Assembly: GCF_000512915.1 (NCBI RefSeq)
Contig: NZ_CP007034.1
Coordinates: forward strand, 2,170,001-2,234,000
From: Barnesiella viscericola DSM 18177
GTDB taxonomy: Bacteria > Bacteroidota > Bacteroidia > Bacteroidales > Barnesiellaceae
Direction of reading: 5' to 3'
DNA: 64,000 bases
Shown here: in pieces, positions 25,838 through 34,360 of the stretch
How positions within the stretch are numbered: position 1 is the stretch's first letter
Layout: each line of letters starts with the position of its first letter
Translations under genes and position numbers: made by a program
Notes under the pieces: model-generated
Databases searched by the model: none
The model's input: the letters and a program-made list of their open reading frames with translations, nothing else
Told to the model about the DNA's origin: nothing

Positions 25838-27029
25838 TGATGTTGAATAAAAATCCCGATTGTCCTTTCTTGCCAAATCCGTAGTCGAGTCGCAGATTCA
25901 CCCGGTTCTTGAACTCCCAGCGGTAGCCAATCCCGTAGTTGGGCAGTGTGTGGTTCCACTTGAAGCCCGAGAATGAGGGGAAGACGTTTCCGGCTCCCAC
26001 CCACACGGCGATACCGTTGCGTCGCCAGATGTGCTGCCGCAGTTCCAGTTGGGTTTCAATGAGGTTCTTGTCGCGGTAACGCCCTTCGTAGTATCCTCGC
26101 ATACGGGTCGAACCACCCAGCGAGGCAAGCATGTTCCAGGGCACATCGCCGTAGTTGAATTCGCCGTGCAGGTCGAAGGCGAGAATCGCTCCCTTCCATA
26201 ACCGCTGGTAAGCGTCAAAGACAAAAGCGGTGCGGGTGAAGGGGTTTTTGTTGCCGAGAAACCGGGGAAAGAAACGTTGGTTTATGTTCAGATAAATTCC
26301 ACGGGCGGCATTGGGAATAAAGTCGCGGCTGTCGTAGGTGAGCACCAGTCCCACGCTGGTGCTGATGACTTCGTGCGGTTCGCCGTTGAGCAGTTCGGGC
26401 TTGGTAAAGCGCGAGCCCTTCACCCAGTTAAACCCCGTGGAGATACCTCCATAGAGATTCCGGTGGAAGCGGGCCAGCCAGTTGGCGAGCAGAATGGTTT
26501 CAAGCCGGTTGTAGCTGCTCTTGTTGGCGTTGTTGTTGCCGTTGTCGTAGCCAATTCCCCAAAAGTCGCTGGGGAAGGTATAGAGATAAAAATCGTAGTC
26601 GATGCGATATTTGTTTTCGGGGAAGAGGTTGTTGCCCTTCACCCCGATGAGCAGGAATCCTGTGGTGGTGGCATCGCCATAGAGCGATACGTTGGAGAGT
26701 TGTGTGAGTGAATCGCGACGCGTGCGATAGGTCCCTGATGCCACTATACCCAGCCCCAACTTGGTGGTCGACGAGTAGTGGGGACCGCCGATGATACCAA
26801 AATCGAATTTCTTTTCGGGCCGGGGCTCATTTGATTCGTTAAAATAGTTGATGACCTTTTGGAAGAGATTCAACTTTTTAGGGGCCGGTTCGGGAGAGAG
26901 AAGTGTGTCGATTGAAGCTATTGCAGTAGTGTTGTCGTTCCCGGTCGTAACCTGGGCTTTTGTAGAGCACAGTGTTCCTGCGGCGAGGAAGCCGAGGCAG
27001 AGGAGCGAATGTCGTACAAATAGTTTCAT
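25824..27029 (-). CDS. Outer-membrane D15/BamA-type surface antigen
   Basis: A 401-residue protein with a signal peptide (about 1-25, ending near STKAQ) and an Omp85-superfamily beta-barrel. The conserved GGSTRMRGYYEGRYRDKN stretch near 310-327 is the barrel motif that holds the inward loop, and the C-terminus ends in Phe. There are no POTRA repeats; only ~70 residues precede the barrel. It is therefore not BamA itself but a short single-domain relative of unknown role. It is followed, with 14 bp overlap, by a phosphoethanolamine transferase gene. A -7 box lies 35 bp upstream. Confidence 0.88.
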   Translation of the reverse strand: MKLFVRHSLLCLGFLAAGTLCSTKAQVTTGNDNTTAIASIDTLLSPEPAPKKLNLFQKVINYFNESNEPRPEKKFDFGIIGGPHYSSTTKLGLGIVASGTYRTRRDSLTQLSNVSLYGDATTTGFLLIGVKGNNLFPENKYRIDYDFYLYTFPSDFWGIGYDNGNNNANKSSYNRLETILLANWLARFHRNLYGGISTGFNWVKGSRFTKPELLNGEPHEVISTSVGLVLTYDSRDFIPNAARGIYLNINQRFFPRFLGNKNPFTRTAFVFDAYQRLWKGAILAFDLHGEFNYGDVPWNMLASLGGSTRMRGYYEGRYRDKNLIETQLELRQHIWRRNGIAVWVGAGNVFPSFSGFKWNHTLPNYGIGYRWEFKNRVNLRLDYGFGKKGQSGFLFNINEAF

Positions 27030-27064
27030 ATATAATTGGGTTAGGTTCTCTCACGAGTGGGTTG

Positions 27065-27072
27065 CAAATGTA
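27065..27072 (-). promoter_or_regulatory. -7 box of the D15/eptA-like pair
   Basis: The minus strand reads TACATTTG, matching TAnnTTTG. No good -33 element is seen. Confidence 0.5.
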
Positions 27073-27417
27073 TATCTTCTGAGTTTAATTGCCTAATCGC
27101 TTTTTAGTCAACTTGTTAACTTTTGTATAAATTTTCTTTTTGGAGGGACGCTCGAAAAAGCGATATCCCGGGAGAGGCCGATTCGTTTTTCCACGTAATA
27201 ACAAATTACGGTTCAGAAGGTTTGACTCGGTGACACTATTTATATAAAAAGTCTTTTGTTTAATAAATCGAGCCTGTCGAAGGAGGTAAACTTTTTGAGA
27301 TTTTTGTGACAGTTGCCCGAGAATTAATAGGTCTCAACAGACCTGCAAACTATTTGTTATAATTCTCGAAAATGCTCTTCTTGACCGCTTGGGCGGCGGC
27401 TCGGCAGAGTCCGACCT
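27073..27417. other. Gene-free stretch before the rpiB promoter array
   Basis: About 345 bp with no credible coding frame. It is AT-rich to about 27360. It holds a short hairpin, AGGTCTcaacAGACCT, near 27330-27345, and no promoter consensus on the plus strand that I can defend. Decayed repeat copies start right after it. Confidence 0.5.
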
Positions 27418-27695
27418 GAAAACGGTGTTTTCTATGTCGCTACTCTCGACTTTGGCTGATTTTGCTGGATACCGCATCGAGGTGCGGTATGACTTGCGGG
27501 TGTCACTTCGCGCTGTGACGTGGGGACCAGTTGGGGAGGCGTATCAAGAGATACAGCCCGGCAGAGTTCAACTCGAAAACTGTGTTTTCATTTGCCACGG
27601 CTCTCGCCTTTCACTATCTTTGTAGAAGATAGGAGGCGTCTCAGCATAAAAATCAAGCAAGCCTGTTTTTCTGCTTTCGACTTTCACTATCTTTG
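27418..27695 (+). promoter_or_regulatory. Promoter-repeat array upstream of rpiB
   Basis: A decayed unit keeps the palindrome GAAAACGGTGTTTTC (27418-27432) and a CTACTCTCGACTTTGG remnant, but no -7 box. A complete unit has GAAAACTGTGTTTTC (27575-27589), TTTG (27591-27594) and TATCTTTG (27615-27622). A third unit ends with TATCTTTG (27688-27695) and lacks the palindrome. The last two -7 boxes are 73 bp apart, and the 81 bp spanning them match 72 positions of the corresponding segment upstream of rsgA. The final -7 box is 13 bp before the rpiB ATG. Confidence 0.8.
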
Positions 27696-27708
27696 CTACC
27701 AAATAAAA

Positions 27709-28173
27709 ATGAACGCTATGAGTATATTGAAATCGGGAAAGCCGGTGGGGTTGGCCTGCGACCATGCCGGATATGAGATGAAACAAGTTGTGATGCAGGA
27801 ACTCGATGCTCGGGGTATTGCTTATAAAGATTTCGGTACCTATTCGACCGACAGTTGCGATTATCCCGACTATGCCCACCCCCTGGCCATTGCCGTGGAG
27901 CAGGGCGAGTGCTATCCGGGTATTGCCATTTGCGGTAGCGGCAATGGCATAAACATGACGTTGAACAAGCACCAGGGCATTCGCGCCGCCTTGTGCTGGA
28001 CCGAAGAGATTGCTTCGCTGGCCCGTCAGCACAACGATGCCAACGTGCTGGTGATGCCCGGTCGGTTCATTTCGGCCGATTTGTGCCGTCGTCTGGTCGA
28101 CATCTTTCTGAACACCGAGTTTGAAGGCGGTCGCCACCAACGTCGCATCGACAAGATACCGGTGAAGCAATAA
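27709..28173 (+). CDS. rpiB: Ribose-5-phosphate isomerase B
   Basis: A 154-residue RpiB/LacAB-family isomerase interconverting ribose-5-phosphate and ribulose-5-phosphate. ACDHAGYEMK near 17-26, the active-site CGSGNGINMTLNK from 75 and the QHNDANVLVMPGR segment near 107-119 are diagnostic. Catalytic Cys75 and His108 are present. Upstream in-frame codons translate the promoter repeat and are not part of the gene. ATG 27709 gives a very short leader from the last -7 box; ATG 27718 is an alternative. Confidence 0.95.
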   Translation: MNAMSILKSGKPVGLACDHAGYEMKQVVMQELDARGIAYKDFGTYSTDSCDYPDYAHPLAIAVEQGECYPGIAICGSGNGINMTLNKHQGIRAALCWTEEIASLARQHNDANVLVMPGRFISADLCRRLVDIFLNTEFEGGRHQRRIDKIPVKQ

Positions 28174-28191
28174 CGATCGGGGGTTGCAGGA

Positions 28192-28545
28192 TTACCACTC
28201 GACCACGACCGAGACGTCGCGAATATCGCCGGTAATGGGAGGTTTCTCTTTTGTCACGATGATCTTGCCGCCGGTGATGGAGGGGAATTGGTGGGTGAGA
28301 GCTGTAATGATGCGGCCGGCTACATGCTCGAGCAGTTGCGATGGGTGGGCCATCTCGTCGGCAATAACCTGATAGATGTCGGCATAGTTGACCGTGTCGG
28401 TCAGAGCGTCGGAGGTGAGTGCTCGCGAGAAATCGGTATAGAGCGTAGCCTCTACCCTGAAATAGTTGCCCGCTTTCTGTTCCTGCGGCAATACGCCATG
28501 ATAGGCATAGAAGCGCATGGAGCCGATGTGTATCGCTGTCTTCAT
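28192..28545 (-). CDS. folB: Dihydroneopterin aldolase
   Basis: A 117-residue FolB enzyme of folate synthesis, splitting dihydroneopterin to hydroxymethyl-dihydropterin and glycolaldehyde. The MRFYAYHGVLPQEQKAG segment near 9-25 and the C-terminal VTKEKPPITGDI with the conserved lysine near 100 are characteristic. Length is typical. It converges on rpiB with 18 bp between stops and is transcribed from a diverged promoter repeat immediately upstream. Confidence 0.93.
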   Translation of the reverse strand: MKTAIHIGSMRFYAYHGVLPQEQKAGNYFRVEATLYTDFSRALTSDALTDTVNYADIYQVIADEMAHPSQLLEHVAGRIITALTHQFPSITGGKIIVTKEKPPITGDIRDVSVVVEW

Positions 28546-28561
28546 AAGAAAAACTTTTGGG

Positions 28562-28609
28562 TAAAGATAGTGAAAGGCGAGAGTAGAGGCAAGCGGAAAT
28601 CCTATTTTT
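28562..28609 (-). promoter_or_regulatory. Diverged promoter-repeat copy upstream of folB
   Basis: On the minus strand: CTTG at 28593-28590 and TATCTTTA at 28569-28562, separated by 20 bases that share CTCTACTCTCGCCTTTCAC with the left-edge copy. One base upstream of CTTG, the palindrome position holds the diverged but still partly dyadic AAAAATAGGATTTCC. Confidence 0.65.
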
Positions 28610-28652
28610 GAGGAGGAACCCTAAACTAATATTTCGTCCTGAGAAAAAAGAA

Positions 28653-28694
28653 GAGGGGAACGAAAAAGTCAACGTTGACTTTTTCGTTCCCCTC
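28653..28694 (-). terminator. 42-bp perfect palindrome downstream of the porin gene
   Basis: A 21-bp arm, GAGGGGAACGAAAAAGTCAAC, is followed directly by its exact reverse complement, with AACGTT at the centre. Reading the minus strand, it is followed by a T-rich tail (TTCTTTTTT). It most likely terminates the porin/glp transcript. Perfect zero-loop palindromes of this length are uncommon for plain terminators. Confidence 0.7.
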
Positions 28695-28712
28695 GCTGTC
28701 TCTTATGGTCGC

Positions 28713-28741
28713 CCCAGCCTACTTATCACAAGTAGACTGGG
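28713..28741 (-). terminator. Second hairpin downstream of the porin gene
   Basis: CCCAG-C-CTACTT (28713-28724) pairs with AAGTAG-A-CTGGG (28730-28741) around a five-base loop with one mismatch. It lies between the porin stop and the long palindrome and may stabilise the 3' end. Confidence 0.55.
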
Positions 28742-28801
28742 CCTGTTGCCTGCGATTGCAGAGCGTGAAATAAGAACTGTTTTTACAGATATGTCTGTGG
28801 A

Positions 28802-30175
28802 TTAGAACTCAAAGGCAACCCGTGCCTGAATCGAGTGCAGATTCTTGTCGAGAGACATCGGCAAGTTGTATTGATTGTCTACCTTCTGGTACGAGTAGTT
28901 CAGTCTCGTTACGATGTTGTCGGTTACATAGTAGTTCAATCCTACGGTAAACGTATCGGCTTTACCTCCGGCAATACTTTGGTCTTTCAAACCAAAGGAA
29001 GCATGCAGGGAAGAGGTGTAGAATGCCCCGTTATAGAAGATGTTTCCATCGACAATATCGTTCAAATCGGTGTGGTTATAGCGAAGAACCAGTTCGAGCG
29101 TTTTGCCTTTGGGACGATTCATAAGAGCGTCCACTCTGTTGTAGCTGTAATTGCCGCCAAAGATGAGCACACCGGCTTCAACCGTATAGCCGCTGAAGCA
29201 GGCAGGGGTATCGGCACCCATGAATTTTTGATAAGCCTCCATGGTGGGGAACATGGTCGACAGTAGTGAACCCAAGGAACTTTGGAAATTATATTCCCAG
29301 TCTCTTTCACGGTTGTTGCGTGAATAAATGTATTCACCTTTTACGTAGATGTTACGGAAGTTGGCCATACCCTCGATTCCATATTTGAATACGCTCTTGA
29401 CGTTATTGACCGTGGCACTCAGGAATTTGGTTTGGTCGATACTCGACTCCAATCCCGAAGCATAAACGACGCTACGGTTGAAATCATCGCTACCGTTGGT
29501 GAACCCGTTGGCGTTGGGACGGCGATAGTTAACCGATCCACCGATGTGGAAGTTCCAGTCGTCGTTGGTCATACGGCCCAAGATTCTGGCCGAAGCACTG
29601 TATCCCATATCACCTTGGTTGTACTCTGTGGCCAGTTTTTGCGAGAACAAACCACCTTCAACCCAGAAATAGGGGTGGTAGTAACGGTACGATACACCTA
29701 ATGCACGACCTGTGCCCAAGGCCTCTACCGTAGCCGATTTGTTGATGAATGAATAGTCCATCGAGCTTTGAATGTTCTCAGCCGAGAACGGTTCGGCGTA
29801 GTTACCTACTTTCAAGAAACCGTTTTTGTTGGTGTGCCATCTCAGATAGGCATCTTTGATGACCGATGAAGAGGCCAGATCGAAGTCTAGTTTGATATCG
29901 AAGGCTTTTCCTATCTGGCTGAACAATCTGATACGGGCAGCCTGGAATTTTGCACCCGAACCCCGATCGGTGAAATCATCGAAATAGTAGGCTCCGTCCA
30001 TGGCAACTCTACCGCCTACACGGAAAGAGAAGTTGTTGTCTTTTGATTTGAATTTGACGATACCGTCGGCCATATAGGCGTCCAGTTCTTGCTGTGCTTC
30101 GGTTTTCTCTTGCGCAAATACGTTGGCGGCGCTGGTACAAAGACACAATCCTAAAATAAAAATATATTTTTTCAT
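28802..30175 (-). CDS. Phosphate-selective porin O/P-type outer-membrane protein
   Basis: A 457-residue outer-membrane beta-barrel with a signal peptide (about 1-21, ending FAQEK). Alternating amphipathic strands run throughout and the C-terminus ends in VAFEF, the classic barrel signature. The domain matches porin O/P (OprP-like) proteins, which favour anions such as phosphate. It lies 28 bp after the GDPD lipoprotein gene on the same strand, at the end of the glp locus. Its inferred job is outer-membrane entry of glycerophosphodiesters or glycerol-3-phosphate; substrate selectivity is not shown by sequence. Confidence 0.85.
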   Translation of the reverse strand: MKKYIFILGLCLCTSAANVFAQEKTEAQQELDAYMADGIVKFKSKDNNFSFRVGGRVAMDGAYYFDDFTDRGSGAKFQAARIRLFSQIGKAFDIKLDFDLASSSVIKDAYLRWHTNKNGFLKVGNYAEPFSAENIQSSMDYSFINKSATVEALGTGRALGVSYRYYHPYFWVEGGLFSQKLATEYNQGDMGYSASARILGRMTNDDWNFHIGGSVNYRRPNANGFTNGSDDFNRSVVYASGLESSIDQTKFLSATVNNVKSVFKYGIEGMANFRNIYVKGEYIYSRNNRERDWEYNFQSSLGSLLSTMFPTMEAYQKFMGADTPACFSGYTVEAGVLIFGGNYSYNRVDALMNRPKGKTLELVLRYNHTDLNDIVDGNIFYNGAFYTSSLHASFGLKDQSIAGGKADTFTVGLNYYVTDNIVTRLNYSYQKVDNQYNLPMSLDKNLHSIQARVAFEF

Positions 30176-30203
30176 GTTTTTCTAAGATTTAAAAGTGATG
30201 AAA

Positions 30204-31538
30204 TTAATAGCCCAGTTCGTCCAATACTTCTCGTGCGTCTCTTACGGGTTTGTTTTTGTGAATGTTGTCTTCGATACCAAGATTGCTATTGGAGCGGAAA
30301 TAGTTCAGACCTTGATCGGCATATTGTTGCAATTCGGTGTTGTAGAAGCGGATAGCCATATCGGCCAAGTTGGTAAATGCGCCGTCCAGGTAGTTTTTGT
30401 CTTCACCACCCTCTTTGTTGGGGTCGCACCACGGGCCGGTGTATTTCAAGTATTGTTCATTGGTGTTGAACGACCAAGCGTGAATGTGCATGCCTGTTCG
30501 ACGAATCATATCGCCTTGCCAAGGAAGCAGACTCGAAGGATAACCATCGACATAGTCGATCATCGGGCCCATGATGGTAGCGCCTGTTCTGATGGCAAAG
30601 TTAATCTTGTCGGCATAAGTGGCAGGATTACCGCTCATATCATACATCAAGTAAACTATAGGAATAAGTCTCTTGAATGCCTTGCGGAAGTTTGCCAAGC
30701 CGGCACCGTCAAAGGTCTGTACAATAATACGGGCGGGAGTATTGGCAATATCTACGGCACCCGGTTGTCCGTTCTTGTAGGCCACTTTCTTCATGTCGGC
30801 GATGTTGTCGGCATACCAGCCGTTTTCGGTCAAGCATTTGGCCAGAGCCTCTTCCATTCCCGAGAACAGGTAGGGAGCTTTCGTTTCGATGTAAACACCG
30901 GGACGGTTTCCGTTGTCGAAGGGGTCGTCTTCATATTCGGTTCTTACATAGTTGCCTTCTGCATCTGTTACGATGATACGTTTTCCGTTGGCATCACGTT
31001 TGATGCGTTTTCCTTCGGCAATGGCCAATACATCTTCCAAGGTCAAGATATCTTGTCCCACGAAAGAGGCGCGGGCCTGTTCGGGATTGGCCTCGTTGAA
31101 CCAGGAGCCGATATCCAGTTTAAGCAGTTCTTGATAGGTGAATGCGCTTGTATAGTCGTTCTTTCTGTTGGGATAGACAACTTCTACATCGGTCGTTCTC
31201 AGCAGACTTTCATCGTGAAGAGCGAGAATGACACCGTCTTTGGTCTTTTGAAGGTCACATTCGAGGTAATCTGCACCCATGTTTCTTGCCCATCTCATGG
31301 CAGCTTCGCTCTCTTCGGGAGCCCAGAATTCAGTTCCGCGGTGTGCAATAATGATATTTTTGGGTAAGTAGTTGATCACATCTTTTTGTTCCGAGCTGAG
31401 TGGTAGGAGCTCAGGGACATCGAACGTGGAGTAGCCGTCGGTGCGACCATCCTCCTGACACGATGTGAAGGTCGTCGAAAGAGTCGTTGCTAATGCTAAG
31501 GCATAGAGCAACCTTGAATGAATAGATTTTGCTTTCAT
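30204..31538 (-). CDS. glpQ: Glycerophosphodiester phosphodiesterase, lipoprotein (GlpQ-like)
   Basis: A 444-residue GDPD-family enzyme hydrolysing glycerophosphodiesters to glycerol-3-phosphate and an alcohol. IIAHRGTEFWAPEESE contains the first catalytic His; YLECDLQKTKDGV and LALHDESLLRTT complete the GDPD active site. A lipoprotein-type signal ends at Cys27 (TFTSCQ), so it is probably membrane-anchored facing the periplasm or surface. It lies between glpT and the porin on the same strand, so its product would feed straight into GlpT. A hairpin separates it from glpT. Confidence 0.92.
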   Translation of the reverse strand: MKAKSIHSRLLYALALATTLSTTFTSCQEDGRTDGYSTFDVPELLPLSSEQKDVINYLPKNIIIAHRGTEFWAPEESEAAMRWARNMGADYLECDLQKTKDGVILALHDESLLRTTDVEVVYPNRKNDYTSAFTYQELLKLDIGSWFNEANPEQARASFVGQDILTLEDVLAIAEGKRIKRDANGKRIIVTDAEGNYVRTEYEDDPFDNGNRPGVYIETKAPYLFSGMEEALAKCLTENGWYADNIADMKKVAYKNGQPGAVDIANTPARIIVQTFDGAGLANFRKAFKRLIPIVYLMYDMSGNPATYADKINFAIRTGATIMGPMIDYVDGYPSSLLPWQGDMIRRTGMHIHAWSFNTNEQYLKYTGPWCDPNKEGGEDKNYLDGAFTNLADMAIRFYNTELQQYADQGLNYFRSNSNLGIEDNIHKNKPVRDAREVLDELGY

Positions 31539-31610
31539 TTTAATTAAATTTTTAGGTTATAGAGTGTTTTTACATAATGTGCAAAGGAATGGGACTCCCC
31601 TTGAAGGGTC

Positions 31611-31636
31611 GTGAGCCCATTGATTTCAGGGCTCAC
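31611..31636 (-). other. Hairpin between glpT and glpQ
   Basis: A perfect 8-bp stem, GTGAGCCC (31611-31618) and GGGCTCAC (31629-31636), with a 10-base loop and no U-tract. Within a same-strand gene series it may act as partial terminator, RNA processing site or stability element. Confidence 0.5.
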
Positions 31637-31674
31637 AAACCTCCTTTATTCGGGGATAATTTCATGAAGAAATC

Positions 31675-33066
31675 CTATTTCTTGTTTTGAATCAGGTATT
31701 GTTCCTCTTTATAGGTAAAGCTAACAAAGAATATCGACAGGAAGCAGGCTGCCAGCAGCAGGATAAAGGTCCAGTCCCAACCGGCGTGCTCGGCTACGTA
31801 ACCGATTACGATGTTGGCCAGGATAGCGGTACCGAAGAAGTAACCGAAGAATCCCGTCAGACCGGCCGATGTACCGGCTGCGTTTTTCGGAGCCAGGTCG
31901 AGAGCCTGTACACCAATCAGCATCACCGGGCCGTAGATGAAGAAACCGATGGCGATAAGCGACAGGGTTACCAGCGTGTAGTTGTCGGAGAATTGCCAGT
32001 AGGTGAAGATAAACACGGCCACAATGAGCATGAAGATGATGGTGGTGATGGCCCGGCGGCCCTTGAAGAGTTTGTCGCTTACCCAACCGCAGAAGAGCGT
32101 GCCCGGTATGGCGGCAAATTCGTAGGCGAAGTAGGCCCAACCGGCCTCTTTGATGTCGTAGCCCTGAGCCTCTTTCAGGAAGGTGGGAGCCCAGTCGAGG
32201 CAGCCGTAGCGTACCATGTAGACGAAGGCGTTGGCGATGGCGATGAACCACAGCATCTTGTTGTTGAGCACATACTTGAAGAAGATCTCTTTCGTGGTCA
32301 GCACCTCTTCCTGTTTGGCGCTGTAATTGCGGGGATAGTCGTTGCGATATTTCTCAATCGAGGGCAGTCCGCACGATTGCGGGGTGTCGCGAATCAACAC
32401 GTAGGCGAAGAGAGCGATAAGGATAGCTACGGCCGACGGGAATACATAGGTTCCGATGAGGAAGTAGTGAGTCGTGTCGGCTCCGTAGAACCACGAACCG
32501 AACCAGATGGCGCCATAAACAGCCATCGGGCCTACCAGGGCGCCGCCCACGTTGTGAGCACAGTTCCAGATAGCCATCTTGGTACCACGCTCTTTTACCG
32601 AGAACCAGTGAGTCATCACACGTCCGCACGGGGGCCAACCCATACCGTTGAACCAACCTACCAGGAAGTTGAGGGCAGCCATCATGAAGATAGCCCAACC
32701 TTTATTTTCGGGGCCGAAGGCAACAACGGGAACAATCATGAACATCATGGATAGGGAGGCCAGAATCAAGCCCAACGGGAGGAATACCCGCGCATTGCTG
32801 CGGTCCGATACACTACCCATCAAGAACTTCGAGAGGGCATAGGCTATGGCGTTCATAGACAAAACGATACTCAGCTCTCCCTTTTCGTAGCCAAACTGAG
32901 CCAGCTCGGGAATGGCCATGGAGAAGTTCTTGCGGACAATGTAGTAACCTGCGTAACCAATAAAAATTCCTAAGAATACCTGCCATCTCAGACTCTTATA
33001 GCGGGAGTCTATCTGGTCGGCCGGGAGTTCCGGCTTGTAGGCAGGGGGTGCCATAAAGTTCCACAT
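31675..33066 (-). CDS. glpT: Glycerol-3-phosphate transporter (MFS, GlpT)
   Basis: A 463-residue organophosphate:phosphate antiporter of the MFS with about 12 membrane helices. The N-terminal RYKSLRWQVFLGIFIGYAGYYIVRKNFS and the NGMGWPPCGRVMTHWFS segment are characteristic of GlpT/UhpT proteins. It imports glycerol-3-phosphate across the inner membrane in exchange for phosphate. It sits between glpC (40 bp) and glpQ on the same strand, which supports glycerol-3-phosphate over hexose phosphate as substrate. Confidence 0.94.
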   Translation of the reverse strand: MWNFMAPPAYKPELPADQIDSRYKSLRWQVFLGIFIGYAGYYIVRKNFSMAIPELAQFGYEKGELSIVLSMNAIAYALSKFLMGSVSDRSNARVFLPLGLILASLSMMFMIVPVVAFGPENKGWAIFMMAALNFLVGWFNGMGWPPCGRVMTHWFSVKERGTKMAIWNCAHNVGGALVGPMAVYGAIWFGSWFYGADTTHYFLIGTYVFPSAVAILIALFAYVLIRDTPQSCGLPSIEKYRNDYPRNYSAKQEEVLTTKEIFFKYVLNNKMLWFIAIANAFVYMVRYGCLDWAPTFLKEAQGYDIKEAGWAYFAYEFAAIPGTLFCGWVSDKLFKGRRAITTIIFMLIVAVFIFTYWQFSDNYTLVTLSLIAIGFFIYGPVMLIGVQALDLAPKNAAGTSAGLTGFFGYFFGTAILANIVIGYVAEHAGWDWTFILLLAACFLSIFFVSFTYKEEQYLIQNKK

Positions 33067-33105
33067 GATAATTAGATTTTAATGTAAGATTTATAAGATA
33101 ATTGT

Positions 33106-34353
33106 TTATTTGTTCAGTTTCATGGTTCCTTCTACGTCGATGGCCTCGGCCAAGATGCTGATCGGGTGTTTCACCTCGTAGGGGGTGGACATCTCGATTT
33201 GCCATTTGCAGGTCTCGCAGTCGGTGGCTACGTATTGCACGCCTGCTGCCTTGATTTGGTTGAAGAGCGATTCGCCTATGCCTTGCGAGGTGGGGTAGTT
33301 CTCTTTCTTGAAGCCGTAGGTACCGCCTATGCCGCAGCATTGCGAGTCGAGCACGACCAGATCGAGATGGGGGATTTGCCGCAACAGTTCGATGGAGTAG
33401 TAGCCCCACCCCAGTTTCTCCATGTGGCAGGGAGTGTGGTAGGCGACTCTCACCGGTTGGGTGTCGCGGAATTTCAGTTTTACTTTCCCCTCTTCGAGCA
33501 GCCGGTAGATGAAGCGGGTGGCCAGTTCGACCGAGTCGCGCACGTCGTCGTTCTCGACTTGCAGCAAGTGGGGATATTCGTCGCGTATGGTGAAGGTACA
33601 GGTCGATGAGGCGGCGATAACCGGACGTTTCTCTTCGTTCACCGATTTGCGTATCGATTCGATATTGATGTGGGCCTGTTTCTTGGCCTGGTTGATGAGC
33701 CCGTTGGAGATGAGGGCCACGCCACAGCATTTCTCCTTTTCCAGCAGGTGCACGCCGTAGCCGATGGCATTCATCACCTTCACCACGTCCTTGCCCAGCT
33801 GGGGGTAGTTGTAGTTGATGTAGCAGCCGTGGAAGAAGCTCACGTGGTTGGGGTAGAGCTCCTGTTTGTCGGCGGCGTTTTTCTTGAACCAGCTGACAAA
33901 GGTTTGCCCGGCATACTTGGGGAAGGTACGGTGCTTGTCTATCTTCAAGACGCTGTCCATCACCGCTTTTACCGGTTTCAGCGCTACGGTGGTGTTGACG
34001 ATGGGAGCGAAGGTCGACGACAGGGTGCCCACGATGTCGGTATTGGCCAGAATCATGTCGCGCAACGAAGGTTTCTTCTGACTGTATTTGATGCGGGCCA
34101 GTTGGATAATGTCGCCGATGCGCACGTTGGAGGGGCAAGCCACCTCGCAGCGTTTGCAGTTCAGACAGTATTTGAGGGCTTCGTCAAAAAACTCGCCTCT
34201 TTTCAGCCGTAACCGTTCGCCGTCGGGACCCGCCTGTTTCGGACCCGGGTAGTTGGGATTTACGGGAACAACCGGACAATAGACGGTGCATACCGTACAT
34301 TTGAGGCATTGTTCAAAATTATTGTCGCTGATGTTATATTGTTGCGTATTCAT
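33106..34353 (-). CDS. glpC: Anaerobic glycerol-3-phosphate dehydrogenase subunit C
   Basis: A 415-residue iron-sulfur subunit that anchors the GlpAB dimer and passes electrons to menaquinone. Two 4Fe-4S motifs are present: C16, C19, C22, C26 and C63, C66, C69, C73. The C-terminal half carries CCG-domain motifs (KCCGVALISNG, HTPCHMEKLGWG, SQCCGIGG). Length and order glpA-glpB-glpC match E. coli. The gene lies 7 bp downstream of glpB. Confidence 0.95.
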   Translation of the reverse strand: MNTQQYNISDNNFEQCLKCTVCTVYCPVVPVNPNYPGPKQAGPDGERLRLKRGEFFDEALKYCLNCKRCEVACPSNVRIGDIIQLARIKYSQKKPSLRDMILANTDIVGTLSSTFAPIVNTTVALKPVKAVMDSVLKIDKHRTFPKYAGQTFVSWFKKNAADKQELYPNHVSFFHGCYINYNYPQLGKDVVKVMNAIGYGVHLLEKEKCCGVALISNGLINQAKKQAHINIESIRKSVNEEKRPVIAASSTCTFTIRDEYPHLLQVENDDVRDSVELATRFIYRLLEEGKVKLKFRDTQPVRVAYHTPCHMEKLGWGYYSIELLRQIPHLDLVVLDSQCCGIGGTYGFKKENYPTSQGIGESLFNQIKAAGVQYVATDCETCKWQIEMSTPYEVKHPISILAEAIDVEGTMKLNK

Positions 34354-34360
34354 CGTTACT

